Of a stretch of 64,000 nucleotides of DNA, positions 1 to 9,153 are shown one piece after another. The DNA is taken from assembly GCA_963701015.1 (NCBI GenBank), contig OY969556.1, positions 1,612,001-1,676,000 of the forward strand, given 5' to 3'. The translations under genes were made by a program, and so were the position numbers. This DNA comes from MFD09286-c1 sp963701015. Its GTDB lineage: Bacteria; Bacteroidota; Bacteroidia; Bacteroidales; DTGW01. Position 1 is the first letter of the stretch. The number at the start of each line of letters is the position of its first letter. Below the pieces are notes generated by a model. That model was not told the DNA's origin, searched no databases, and worked only from the letters and a program-made list of their open reading frames with translations.

Positions 1-1716
1 ACACTATTATATTGGAATGATTCAATTACAGTGAATTATATCGATACAATACCTAAAAATTATAGTCCATTATGTATTGAAAGTAAAACTAAAAAGCCAA
101 TTGCAATTAGTGGTAACATTGGAAAAGGTAAGTTTATATATTATGCAACCCTATTTGATGAAATCACGGATAAAGGATATTCGAAATTTCCTTTTCTATT
201 TGAAAGTATGAACAAATTTTTTGGTCCAACAACATTAGCCGAAAGGAGTGGAGTTGAATTATTTTTTGACCCCGGTATGCGCGATGGATCAATAAGCATT
301 GATGATTTAGCAAAACAATGGAGAAAAAATGGCGTAAAAAGAATATATGCCGCCGGATGGTATTTTGATTTTGGTTATGATTACGAAAGTTTGGTAGAAG
401 CTTGTCATGCAAACGGAATTTTAATTTATTGCTGGCTCGAACCACCAATGGTTAGCAAAGGTTTTTGGGACGAACATCCTGAATGGCGAGAAAAAACTGC
501 TTATCTAAAGGATGCAAAAATTGATTGGCGTTATTTAATGAATTTAGCTGATGCTGAATGCCGTAAAGCGGTATTTGATGCTGTTGGACATTTACTAACC
601 ACTTATGACTGGGATGGGGTAGACCTTGCTGAACTTTATTTTGAACCTTCACCTGATGGGCCTGCCAATGCTGAAGAATTTACACCAATGAACGATATTG
701 TCCGTGATGAATTTAAAAATTCAGCCGGATTCGATCCTTTTCAACTTTTCGATATTCAAAGCCCTCATTATTGGAGAAAAAATAAACCGGATTGGAAAAA
801 GTTTGTAGATTATCGGAAATCATTATGTTTTCGATTGAAAACCTATTTCTTGGACTATCTTCAATCAGTGGAAATTAAAAAAAATAATTTTGAAATTATA
901 TTGACAGTTATTGATGTTAGCCTTACACCTCAATTATCTGATTATATTGCAGAGGATACAAAAAATACACTTTTGTTATATAATAAATATGGATGCACGC
1001 TGCAAATTGAGGATCCTTCGAATTGCTGGGGATCAACTCCAAGCCGGTATGAAAAACTTGGAGAATTTTATCGAAAATATATAAAAGATGATGATAAACT
1101 AATATTTGATTGTAATGTTGTAAATAGCCATGTTCATGGTTATGGCGGTTTTCCTGCCGAGAAACCGACAGGTGAAGAAATTCGTCAAATAGTTTTTAAT
1201 ATGCAATTAAACAAAAGTCGTTCAGCTTTTTATGCCGAAGATGCCATAAATGAGAATGATTTTCAGAATATTAGTTCAGTGTTAGCCCGTGTTGTTGAAA
1301 TTAAAGAGATTTCGGATATTAAATGGGAAGTAAATACTCCTTTTACTATTAAAATAAATGCAGGTGCAAAAAATGTCAAATTTACAATAGATGGCGAACA
1401 ATGGAATGCTTTTGATGCAGGAAAAATTATTGTTCCGGTTGGGAAACACAAAATTAAATTCGACACTTTAAAAAATGAAAGTGCACCCTATCATTTGAAA
1501 ACTATTTCAGGAGAACTCCAATCTGCAGTTTTTAACCCAACAAAGTTCGGTTTTAATTATATCGAAAATATTAATTATTGTTATGCCATAATTGACAAAC
1601 AACCAATTAAACTTGAAATTGATGGTATTTATGAAGAACCGGATGTGATTAAAAGTGAATCTGACTATACATTAAAACTTCCAAAAGGAAACCATACAGT
1701 TATTGTATATTTTTAG
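1..1716 (+). CDS. Glycoside-hydrolase-like TIM-barrel protein, 5' end missing
   Basis: The reading frame is open from the first base of the window to the stop at 1714-1716, so the true start lies upstream; the GTG at 31 is only an internal codon. The first ~50 visible residues (GKGKFIYYATLFDE and surroundings) resemble the end of a glutamine-amidotransferase-like or polysaccharide-deacetylase-linked domain. The next ~330 residues look like a TIM-barrel of the hypothetical glycosyl hydrolase type, with barrel-strand segments such as RIYAAGWYFDFGYDYE, GILIYCWLEPP and YDWDGVDLAELYFEP, whose acidic residues could be catalytic. The last ~130 residues are beta-rich, probably an accessory domain. 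The family assignment is by pattern only and the substrate is unknown. It converges with the WbqC gene, with only two bases between their stops. Confidence 0.6.
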   Translation, partial: TLLYWNDSITVNYIDTIPKNYSPLCIESKTKKPIAISGNIGKGKFIYYATLFDEITDKGYSKFPFLFESMNKFFGPTTLAERSGVELFFDPGMRDGSISIDDLAKQWRKNGVKRIYAAGWYFDFGYDYESLVEACHANGILIYCWLEPPMVSKGFWDEHPEWREKTAYLKDAKIDWRYLMNLADAECRKAVFDAVGHLLTTYDWDGVDLAELYFEPSPDGPANAEEFTPMNDIVRDEFKNSAGFDPFQLFDIQSPHYWRKNKPDWKKFVDYRKSLCFRLKTYFLDYLQSVEIKKNNFEIILTVIDVSLTPQLSDYIAEDTKNTLLLYNKYGCTLQIEDPSNCWGSTPSRYEKLGEFYRKYIKDDDKLIFDCNVVNSHVHGYGGFPAEKPTGEEIRQIVFNMQLNKSRSAFYAEDAINENDFQNISSVLARVVEIKEISDIKWEVNTPFTIKINAGAKNVKFTIDGEQWNAFDAGKIIVPVGKHKIKFDTLKNESAPYHLKTISGELQSAVFNPTKFGFNYIENINYCYAIIDKQPIKLEIDGIYEEPDVIKSESDYTLKLPKGNHTVIVYF

Positions 1717-1718
1717 GT

Positions 1719-2366
1719 TCAATTTAAAGTTAAACTTTCTTTTATAATATCTATAGTTGCAGGTCCCATATTAAAAAGTAAATCAATAATACTTAAATTT
1801 GGAATAAATCCGAACTTTAAGCCAAATACCTGGTAATATTCTACAGGTTTGAAAAATTTATCTTCAGCTAATTTTTTAAATTTTGGATGGATTGATTCAG
1901 AATAGTCGTCGAAACTTTCAGCAATTGATTTGAATTTGGATGTATAAATTATTTCAACTTTTAAATTTATTAATTCAAGAATAGTAGTTTGAAGTTGTTG
2001 GTTGAAATCTATTAATAATTCGATATTTCTATCATATACTGATTTTAATTCGTCAAAATAATAAATAAAAAAAGGAGAGGAGCGGTAAGCTGATTCCATA
2101 GCCCGCAAATGAATTGCTTTCCATCGTGATTGATTATCAATAATTACATCTTTAGTCAATATTTTATCTGAATTGCTTCTTTTTATCGGAATTGTCAAAC
2201 TCAATGGACCATTAGCACTCATTATATTTAATCGATTTCGATAGGATTGTTTTGAATAATTTTCAAAATATTCAATATAAATTTTACCATACGAAAATAA
2301 CTTGCTATAATATTGAATAGGTGCAAGATATGCGGTAGATAATAAAACCGATTGATTTGCTGACAC
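1719..2366 (-). CDS. WbqC family protein
   Basis: A 215-residue protein matching the WbqC-like family. It begins with a typical LLSTAYLAPIQYYSKL block, followed by YSKQSYRNRLNIMSANG and LTIPIKR, and then WKAIHLRAMESAYRSSPFF. The family is widespread in Bacteroidota, is often linked with surface-polysaccharide genes, and its biochemical activity is poorly defined. The length is close to the usual 200-240 residues. The gene reads towards the preceding hydrolase-like gene and starts 17 bp after the larB stop, so it could be the last gene of a larC-larB-wbqC transcription unit. The family call is firm; the function is not. Confidence 0.82.
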   Translation of the reverse strand: MSANQSVLLSTAYLAPIQYYSKLFSYGKIYIEYFENYSKQSYRNRLNIMSANGPLSLTIPIKRSNSDKILTKDVIIDNQSRWKAIHLRAMESAYRSSPFFIYYFDELKSVYDRNIELLIDFNQQLQTTILELINLKVEIIYTSKFKSIAESFDDYSESIHPKFKKLAEDKFFKPVEYYQVFGLKFGFIPNLSIIDLLFNMGPATIDIIKESLTLN

Positions 2367-2382
2367 AGTTATATGAAAATAA

Positions 2383-3131
2383 TTATAAATTATTAATCAT
2401 GCTTGCAATATAAGCTGCACCAAAGCCATTGTCAATATTTACAACACTTATACCGCTTGTGCAACTTGTCAACATTCCTAACAATGCAGCAACTCCACCA
2501 AATGCAGCACCGTATCCGATGCTTGTTGGAACAGCAATTACTGGTTTGTCAACCAATCCACCAACAACGCTTGGCAAAGCACCTTCCATACCAGCAATAA
2601 CTATTAAAACTTTTGCTCCTTTAATCATATCTATTTTGTCATATAACCTGTGAATGCCGGCTATACCAACATCAAATAAACGTTGAACACGATTACCAAA
2701 AATTTCAGCAGTTATGGCAGCTTCCTCAGCCACAGGAATATCAGATGTACCGGCTGTTATAATTCCAATATATGATTCTGTAGGTTTAATTTCTTCCTGC
2801 TTTACAACAATGCTGCCCTGCCTAGTTCACTATATTCAGCCCTATCGCATATTTTTTTCACTTCTTCAAAAGCCTCAATACTTGCGCGTGTACCTAAAAT
2901 ATTGTTTTTATGCGGAAGCATATTTTCAATAATTCCACTAATTTGCTTTGGAGTTTTGCCGGCACAAAAAATGACTTCGGGATAACCACGGCGCAAATGC
3001 CTGTGATGATCAACATGAGCATATCCTAAATCGGCATATGGAAGTTCTTTTAATTCTTTCATAGCTTCATTTACGTCCTTTTTACCAGCACTTACTTCTT
3101 CTAAAACTTTTTTAATAAAATCTGGACTCAT
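2383..3131 (-). pseudogene. larB: larB, nickel-pincer cofactor biosynthesis, frameshifted
   Basis: LarB carboxylates and hydrolyses nicotinic acid adenine dinucleotide as the first step of the nickel-pincer cofactor of lactate racemase. Here it is split. The N-terminal part (3131-2802, 109 aa) carries HVDHHRHLRRGYPEVIFCAGK and ends in SELGRAALL before a TAA. The AIR-carboxylase-like C-terminal part continues in another frame with SIVVKQEE, then GIITAGTSDIPVAEEAA, IAGMEGALPSVVGGLV and GYGAAFGG down to 2383. Together they give about 248 residues, the normal LarB length. The break lies at a tandem repeat, GGCAG-GGCAG on the minus strand (2813-2822). Removing one copy, losing two bases or gaining one base would each restore the frame. 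Either an assembly error or a real disruption. It lies 7 bp downstream of larC. Confidence 0.85.
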
Positions 3132-3138
3132 GTAATTA

Positions 3139-4377
3139 TTAATTATTTGTATGAACTATAATTTCACTGTTTAAAATTTCCAAAACTTTAATCAAAGGAA
3201 TATTCTTTTCTTTTGAAATTCTAACACATTCGTCATATTCAGGTTTATATTTTGAAATTTCAGAACCTGACCATGAATGTTTTACTTTAATTTTACCCAA
3301 AGATGTTTCAACTTCAAGTATTTCACGATTTAATATTACCCGGTTTAATTCACTAATTCGTACACCAAGTGTAGATGTTTCTTTAAGAATAAATTGTACA
3401 ATTAATTCTTTATTATTTTGATTGCATATAACTGATAACATGTTTGCCGGGCGTGATTTTTTCATTTGAATGGGAACTATAAATACATCGAGCGCCCCAA
3501 TATTAAACAAGTTCTCAAATAAATAGTCATAAATTTCAGGATTCATATCATCAATATTACATTCAATAATACTTACCATTTCAGTGTTGAAAGTATTTAT
3601 ACTTGTTTTACATAACATTGTCCTTAAAACATTTGGAATATCACCATCTTTATGACCAATTCCATAACCTGTTTTTTCAACCGTATAATTTTGATTTTCA
3701 ATAAATTCGTCAGTTATAACTGCAAGAATTGCTGCACCAGTGGGAGTAGTAGATTCAAATGGTATATTGCCTGATTTAACAGGAATTCCTTTTAATACTT
3801 CTAAAGTTGCAGGAGCAGGAACCGGGAATAATCCATGTGCACATTTTACCATGCCACTTCCAAGTTCAATTCTTGAAGTTACAATTTTAGCAGGTTTTAA
3901 AAAATCGATGCAAATGGCTGCACCTATTATATCAACTATTGAATCAACTGCTCCAACTTCGTGAAAATGAACTTCGTTTACAGGCAAATTATGAATTTTG
4001 CCTTCCGCTTCAGCTAATTTTTGAAAAATTGCAATGCTCTTTTCTTTTACAAACCTTGATAATTCTGATAACTGAATGATTTCTTTTATTTCTGAAAAGC
4101 TTCTTTCATTGTGGCTATGTGTATGATGAACATGATTATGCGAATATTCATGACCATGATGATGGTGTTCTTCATTTTCAATTATAACATCAACGCGAGT
4201 ACCAAATATTCCTTTACGTGAATCTTTTGAAATTTTGATCTCATAAGCGCCTATATTCAATTTATTCAATTCATTTTTCAAATAATTTGAATCTACACCT
4301 AAATCAATTAATGCAGCTAAATTCATATCACCGCTTATCCCGGCAAAACAATCGTAGTATAAGATGTTTTCAGTCAT
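3139..4377 (-). CDS. larC: LarC, nickel insertion protein for the lactate racemase cofactor
   Basis: LarC inserts Ni into pyridinium-3,5-bisthiocarboxylic acid mononucleotide to complete the lactate racemase cofactor. The protein opens with YYDCFAGISGDMNLAALIDLG, typical of the family, has a histidine-rich stretch around residues 70-95 (several HHH and HSH runs, a likely nickel-binding loop), and contains VHFHEVGAVDSIVDIIGAA and FESTTPTGAAILA. It is 412 residues if the ATG at 4377 is used; a TTG lies two codons earlier. In Lactiplantibacillus the protein is made by programmed frameshifting between larC1 and larC2, whereas here it is one continuous frame. It precedes larB by 7 bp. No larA or larE is present in the window. 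Confidence 0.93.
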   Translation of the reverse strand: MTENILYYDCFAGISGDMNLAALIDLGVDSNYLKNELNKLNIGAYEIKISKDSRKGIFGTRVDVIIENEEHHHHGHEYSHNHVHHTHSHNERSFSEIKEIIQLSELSRFVKEKSIAIFQKLAEAEGKIHNLPVNEVHFHEVGAVDSIVDIIGAAICIDFLKPAKIVTSRIELGSGMVKCAHGLFPVPAPATLEVLKGIPVKSGNIPFESTTPTGAAILAVITDEFIENQNYTVEKTGYGIGHKDGDIPNVLRTMLCKTSINTFNTEMVSIIECNIDDMNPEIYDYLFENLFNIGALDVFIVPIQMKKSRPANMLSVICNQNNKELIVQFILKETSTLGVRISELNRVILNREILEVETSLGKIKVKHSWSGSEISKYKPEYDECVRISKEKNIPLIKVLEILNSEIIVHTNN

Positions 4378-4539
4378 GTGCAAATGTAAAATATATGGGT
4401 ATTAAATTTTGCTAATTTGATGAAAATTATTTAGATTGTTTACAAATAATAGACATTAACAGGCATTTAACAATCATTCTTTGAAAATTTATCCGATTTA
4501 CTTGAAATTTACATTATAAAAATAAAAAAATCAACGGTT

Positions 4540-5478
4540 ATGGAACGAAGAGATTTTTTGACCAAAACTATGAGTGCCGGAATAGTTGCTGGCGTTGGAT
4601 TAAGTTTGGCAGGAAGTGGATCAATAGTAGCTTCTGAAAAAATTAAATCAGGAATTAAGGAAAAATTGGGTGAATATGATTTAGTTGCCGTAATGGGTGG
4701 CGAGCCCGATGTGATGTTTGATAAAGCAATAGCTTCAATGGGAGGAATGTCTAAATATGTTAAGAAAGGACAAAAAGTTGTTGTAAAGCCTAATATTGGT
4801 TGGGATAAAACTCCTGAATATGCTGCAACCACAAATCCTAAACTGGTAAAAAGAATTGTTGAACAATGTTATCAAGCCGGAGCTAAGGAAGTTGTTGTGT
4901 TTGATTTTACTTGCGATAATTGGCAAAAAAGTTATACCAATAGCGGCATTGAAAAAGCTGTAAAAGATGCAGGAGGTAAAATGGCGCCCGGGAATAGTAA
5001 AATTAATTATAAACCGGTTTTGTTACCAAACGGAAAGCGATTAAAAGAAGCTGATGAGCATGAATTGATAATGAATTCCGATGTTTTTATAAATGTTCCG
5101 ATTTTGAAAAATCATGACGGGGCAACACTTACCATTTGCATGAAAAACCTTATGGGTATTATATGGGACCGTGGTTATTGGCATAGGAATAATCTGCATC
5201 AGTGTATTGCTGATTTTGCAACTTATAGAAGACCAACACTCAATGTGGTAGATGCTTATCGTGTTTTAAAGGCCAATGGCCCAAAAGGTGTTTCATTGGA
5301 TGATGTTGCTTTAATGAAATCGCTTATAATATCGGAAGATATTGTAGCAGCTGATGCTGCTGCTGCAAAGCTTTTTGGTCTTGAACCTTCAACTGTAAAT
5401 TACATTAGAATTGCTTCCGAAATGGGTGTAGGGCAAATGGATTTGCAAAAACTTAATATTAATAGAATAAGGGTTTAA
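4540..5478 (+). CDS. DUF362 domain-containing protein with Tat-like signal
   Basis: A 312-residue protein. The N-terminus MERRDFLTK followed by a hydrophobic glycine/alanine stretch looks like a twin-arginine export signal. The rest is a DUF362 domain: KVVVKPNIGWDKTPEYAATT, the NVPILKNHDGATLTICMKN block and NLMGI. DUF362 proteins are commonly associated with iron-sulfur proteins, and their activity is not established. The stop is one base before the start of the membrane polyferredoxin gene, so the two are almost certainly cotranscribed and probably work as one electron-transfer unit at the membrane. The start is supported by the signal sequence beginning at this ATG. Confidence 0.85.
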   Translation: MERRDFLTKTMSAGIVAGVGLSLAGSGSIVASEKIKSGIKEKLGEYDLVAVMGGEPDVMFDKAIASMGGMSKYVKKGQKVVVKPNIGWDKTPEYAATTNPKLVKRIVEQCYQAGAKEVVVFDFTCDNWQKSYTNSGIEKAVKDAGGKMAPGNSKINYKPVLLPNGKRLKEADEHELIMNSDVFINVPILKNHDGATLTICMKNLMGIIWDRGYWHRNNLHQCIADFATYRRPTLNVVDAYRVLKANGPKGVSLDDVALMKSLIISEDIVAADAAAAKLFGLEPSTVNYIRIASEMGVGQMDLQKLNINRIRV

Positions 5479-5479
5479 A

Positions 5480-7063
5480 ATGTTTAAACATCTCAAATAT
5501 ATTAGGCTGGCGGTTGCGCTGGCCGTTTTTATTGTTTTTAGCCTTGCATTTTTGGGTATTCCTGCATTATTGCCTAATATTAAATTGATTAAAGGCTTGG
5601 CTTTTCTCCAATTTATTCCATCTATTCTAAAATATACGGTTTACCTAAGCTTTGGATTGGCTGGAGGTTATATTATTGTTTTAGTTACTACTATATTTTT
5701 TGGTCGTATTTACTGTTCTTCAATTTGTCCTTTAGGTATTTTTCAGGATTTGATTTCAAGAATTGGCAGAAGGTTTAGAAAACAAAAAATTTACAGATAT
5801 TCTAAACCCTTCAATAAATTACGATTTTCTATTTTAATATTTGTCATCCTTATTACTATTTTAGGAAGTACTATACTGTTGAATTTACTTGACCCATACA
5901 GCATTTTTGGTAAAATTTTTGCTGGCATTTTTCATCCATTAGCAATATTTATAAATGATACCATTTCGAATATTTTTGAAAAGTTCGATATTTATGCTAT
6001 TGCACCTGTTGGTATTAAAGGTTTTTCAATTATATTGACTTTATATTCATTTATTTGTCTAATTTCAATAGGGCTTTTATCATTTTTTCGGGGAAGATTA
6101 TTTTGCAACACTATTTGTCCGGTTGGAGCAACGCTTGGATTAGTATCAAAATATTCAATTTTTAAAATTAAAATTGATGAATTAAAATGCACACAATGTG
6201 GAAAATGTTCAACCAATTGTAAATCGGAATGTATTGATATTAAAACCAAAGCTTTAGATTTTTCTCGATGTGTTGCCTGTTACAATTGCTTAAATGTTTG
6301 TCCGGAAAATTGTATTAATTATTCGGTTCCACTAAAAAAAATTAATATAACGAATGTTCAAACTGAAAACAATGCAGTTACTGATAATAACAAACGAAGT
6401 TTCTTTAAGAAATCACTTTTAATTATAGGTACTTTTTCATTGTTCTCCTTTCAAAACAGAAAAAGAAGTGGAAAATATTTACATTCAGGGAAACATCCTT
6501 TAAAAAAGGAACATTTTGCGACTCCTCCTGGGTCTTATAGTTTATCACATTTAATATCGAAATGTACAGCTTGTCAATTATGTGTTAGCCAATGTCCTTC
6601 TCAGGTTTTACAACCATCATTTACCGAACTTGGAATAACTTCATTAATGATTCCCTTTATGGACTATGGAAAAAGTTTTTGTAATTATGAGTGTTCAAAA
6701 TGTAGTGAGGTTTGTCCTGATGGGGCAATCATAAAAATTTCAAAAAATGAAAAAAAAGCGACACAATTGGGAAAAGTTGTATTTGTAAAAGAAAATTGTG
6801 TAGTGTATGCTGATGAAACTTCATGCGGGGCATGTTCGGAACATTGTCCAACAAAAGCAGTGCAAATGGTTCCTTACAAAAATGGACTAACAATACCTCA
6901 AACTGATGTTAATATTTGCGTAGGTTGTGGCGCTTGTGAATTTGCGTGCCCAACTAGGCCTAATAAATCAATTTATGTTGAAGGTGCCCTAACACATGGC
7001 ACAGCTTTTAAACCTAAAAGCATAAAACAGAAAAGCCCTGTTATGGAAGACTTTCCGTTTTAG
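5480..7063 (+). CDS. Membrane-bound polyferredoxin (NapH/MauM-type 4Fe-4S protein)
   Basis: A 527-residue protein with about five N-terminal membrane helices carrying two NapH/NosR-type cysteine motifs (CSSICPLGIFQD near residue 75 and CNTICPVGATLG near residue 215). Then follows a series of ferredoxin-like clusters: CTQCGKCSTNC, CVACYNCLNVCPENC, CTACQLCVSQCPS, CSKCSEVCPDG, CGACSEHCPTKA and CVGCGACEFACP. A short hydrophobic stretch around residues 310-325 resembles a second signal-like segment. It is likely to pass electrons between the quinone pool or another membrane donor and a partner, and the 1-bp spacing from the DUF362 gene marks that protein as the partner. The exact reaction cannot be read from sequence. 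Confidence 0.85.
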   Translation: MFKHLKYIRLAVALAVFIVFSLAFLGIPALLPNIKLIKGLAFLQFIPSILKYTVYLSFGLAGGYIIVLVTTIFFGRIYCSSICPLGIFQDLISRIGRRFRKQKIYRYSKPFNKLRFSILIFVILITILGSTILLNLLDPYSIFGKIFAGIFHPLAIFINDTISNIFEKFDIYAIAPVGIKGFSIILTLYSFICLISIGLLSFFRGRLFCNTICPVGATLGLVSKYSIFKIKIDELKCTQCGKCSTNCKSECIDIKTKALDFSRCVACYNCLNVCPENCINYSVPLKKINITNVQTENNAVTDNNKRSFFKKSLLIIGTFSLFSFQNRKRSGKYLHSGKHPLKKEHFATPPGSYSLSHLISKCTACQLCVSQCPSQVLQPSFTELGITSLMIPFMDYGKSFCNYECSKCSEVCPDGAIIKISKNEKKATQLGKVVFVKENCVVYADETSCGACSEHCPTKAVQMVPYKNGLTIPQTDVNICVGCGACEFACPTRPNKSIYVEGALTHGTAFKPKSIKQKSPVMEDFPF

Positions 7064-7092
7064 TTGTATATAAACTTCTAGTAGAATTCTTG

Positions 7093-8169
7093 CTATCGAT
7101 ATTCTTTACATTGTACTTCGCCTCTGATAACCCTGTTTGCATTATAAGCAAGCGCTTTCATTTCATCTTCGCCCGGATAAACAATTACAGGTGCTATAAA
7201 CTTTACCATGCTTTTTATATAATCTGTAACCATTTGGTTATTGGCAATTCCACCTGTTAATAATATTGCATCAATATTGCCTTTTAATACAGTTGCCATT
7301 TCACCTATTATTTTCCCTACCTGATAACTCATTGCATCCTGAATAAGTCTTGCTTCATTTTCTCCAGCACGTGCCCTTAATTCAACTTTATAGGCATCAT
7401 TTGTTCCAAGAAAAGCAATTAAACCACCCTCTCCAATTATCATTTTTTTAATTTGCTCTAAATCATATTCGCCTGAAAAGCACAATTGAGCCAATTGACC
7501 TGCCGGTACAGTTCCACTTCTTTCAGGTGAAAACGGCCCTTCACCATCTAAAGCATTGTTTACATCAATGACTTTACCTTTACTATGTGCACCAACTGAA
7601 ATTCCGCCGCCTAAATGAGCAACAATTAAATTTAATTCGTCATATTGTTTATCATGCGATAGGGCATAACTTCTGGCAATAGCTTTTTGGTTGAGCGCAT
7701 GAAATATGGAATATCTTTTAAATTTTGGATGGCCAGCAAATTTAGCCACATCCTGCATTTCGTCTACTACAACCGGATCAGCAATCAACGCCTTCACGTT
7801 TACCAAGGTATTGGCAATATCATAAGCAATTAACCCACCTAAATTACTGGCATGTTCGCCCAAATATCCTTCGAGCAAATCGTTGCGCATTGCCTGGTTT
7901 ACTTCATAAATACCCGATTCAATTGGTTTTATTAAACCTCCGCGCCCAATGACAATACTGATGCTTTTTAAATCAATTTCAGCCATTTGAACTTCTTTTA
8001 AAATAATTTCCTTACGAAATTCATATTGGTCAGATATACGCTTAAACTGGCGCAGTTGTTCTATAGGATGATTTATACTTTTTAAAAATAATGGTGTATT
8101 ATTTTGGTAAACAGCAATTTTAGTTGAAGTAGAACCAGGGTTAATGACCAATATTTTTTGATTTTCCAT
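7093..8169 (-). CDS. buk: Butyrate kinase
   Basis: Converts butyryl phosphate and ADP to butyrate and ATP (or branched-chain equivalents). The ASKHA-family N-terminus ILVINPGSTSTKIAVY starts four residues after the chosen ATG at 8169; an ATG nine codons earlier would overlap the upstream gene and adds no conserved sequence. Other family blocks are VIGRGGLIKP, FHALNQKAIAR, VAHLGGGISVGAH, NALDGEGPFSPERSGTVP and LLTGGIA. The length of 358 residues is normal. It follows ptb with a 19-bp gap, the usual ptb-buk arrangement, giving substrate-level phosphorylation at the end of butyrate or branched-chain acid fermentation. Confidence 0.95.
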   Translation of the reverse strand: MENQKILVINPGSTSTKIAVYQNNTPLFLKSINHPIEQLRQFKRISDQYEFRKEIILKEVQMAEIDLKSISIVIGRGGLIKPIESGIYEVNQAMRNDLLEGYLGEHASNLGGLIAYDIANTLVNVKALIADPVVVDEMQDVAKFAGHPKFKRYSIFHALNQKAIARSYALSHDKQYDELNLIVAHLGGGISVGAHSKGKVIDVNNALDGEGPFSPERSGTVPAGQLAQLCFSGEYDLEQIKKMIIGEGGLIAFLGTNDAYKVELRARAGENEARLIQDAMSYQVGKIIGEMATVLKGNIDAILLTGGIANNQMVTDYIKSMVKFIAPVIVYPGEDEMKALAYNANRVIRGEVQCKEYR

Positions 8170-8188
8170 ATTGAAAGCTATTAAATTA

Positions 8189-9079
8189 TTAAACACAAGC
8201 TGCTAAAGCAATTGAATATAATTTACTTAATTCACTATCTGAACGCGAGGTTAAAACTATTGGAACTTTTGCACCTGTTATTATCGCTGCTGTAATTCCA
8301 CCTGCTAAGAAATTAATTGACTTATACAAAACATTGCCGGTATCTAAATTAGGTACAACTAGTAAATCAGAATCGCCAGCAACTTCTCCTAAAATACCTT
8401 TGTGCCTTGCCGATTCCTTTGATATAGCATTATCTAAGGCGAATGGTCCATCAATAATGCAATTATTCAAAATTTGTTTTTGGTTCAATTCCTTTAATTT
8501 TATAGCATGCACAGTCGATTCAATTTTTGGGTTAAGCGTTTCAAGTGGACATATAATTGCAACTTTTGGATTGTAATACCCCAGCTTATATAAGATATTT
8601 AAAGCGTTTTGGATTATTTGTTCTTTTTCATGTAAATCAGGATATATATTCATTGCGCCATCAGTAAATGACAAAAGTTTAGGATACGTTGGAACCTGGC
8701 TAATGGCAAAATGGCTCAATAGATTTCCCGAAAGCAAACTATTTTCCTTTTTAACAACACTTCTTAAAATGGTAGCAGTAGGAATTAATCCTTTCATTAT
8801 TATTTGTACTTTTCCTGAATTAAACAGGTCAACCGCGATTTGTGAAATTTCAACCGGATTTTGGCTTTCAATAACTTCAATGTTAGTTAAATCTAAATCT
8901 ATTTTATTTGCAATTGATTCAATATTTGTCTTATTTCCTATTAAAACAGGCTGGATTAAATTTTTCTCAATTGCTGATTTTATTGAAAGAAGTACATTCG
9001 TGTCATCAGCCGCAGCTACAGCAATTTTCTTTATTCCTTTATTTTTTGCAATATCAAATAATTCTGAAAGTAAAATCAT
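8189..9079 (-). CDS. ptb: Phosphate butyryltransferase
   Basis: Transfers a butyryl (or branched acyl) group from CoA to phosphate, feeding butyrate kinase. At 296 residues it has the short Pta/Ptb fold length. Recognisable parts are the N-terminal KIAVAAADDTNVL block, IMKGLIPTATILRSVV, SHFAISQVPTYPKLLSFTDG (the phosphotransacetylase-family acyl-acceptor region), DGPFALDNAIS and VPNLDTGNVLYKSINFLAGG. It is the first gene of a two-gene unit with buk. No CoA-dependent butyrate-forming genes are adjacent, so the physiological acyl group could also be isobutyryl or isovaleryl. Confidence 0.92.
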   Translation of the reverse strand: MILLSELFDIAKNKGIKKIAVAAADDTNVLLSIKSAIEKNLIQPVLIGNKTNIESIANKIDLDLTNIEVIESQNPVEISQIAVDLFNSGKVQIIMKGLIPTATILRSVVKKENSLLSGNLLSHFAISQVPTYPKLLSFTDGAMNIYPDLHEKEQIIQNALNILYKLGYYNPKVAIICPLETLNPKIESTVHAIKLKELNQKQILNNCIIDGPFALDNAISKESARHKGILGEVAGDSDLLVVPNLDTGNVLYKSINFLAGGITAAIITGAKVPIVLTSRSDSELSKLYSIALAACV

Positions 9080-9153
9080 AGCTCAAAAGATGAAATATTC
9101 AAATGGATTTTACTTTAAAATTAAGAAATAAATTTGGAAATTTTCACCCTGGT

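Noticed and set aside
2403..2653. Plus-strand frames rich in Q, H and P opposite larB
   Set aside because: They mirror the strong LarB coding signal on the minus strand and resemble no family.
2802..2830. Programmed -1 ribosomal frameshifting in larB
   Set aside because: No X-XXY-YYZ slippery heptamer is present at the junction; a tandem-repeat indel explains the break more simply.
4381..4388. TACATTTG on the minus strand three bases before the larC ATG as a promoter
   Set aside because: It would give a leaderless message and there is no -33 TTTG at the proper distance.
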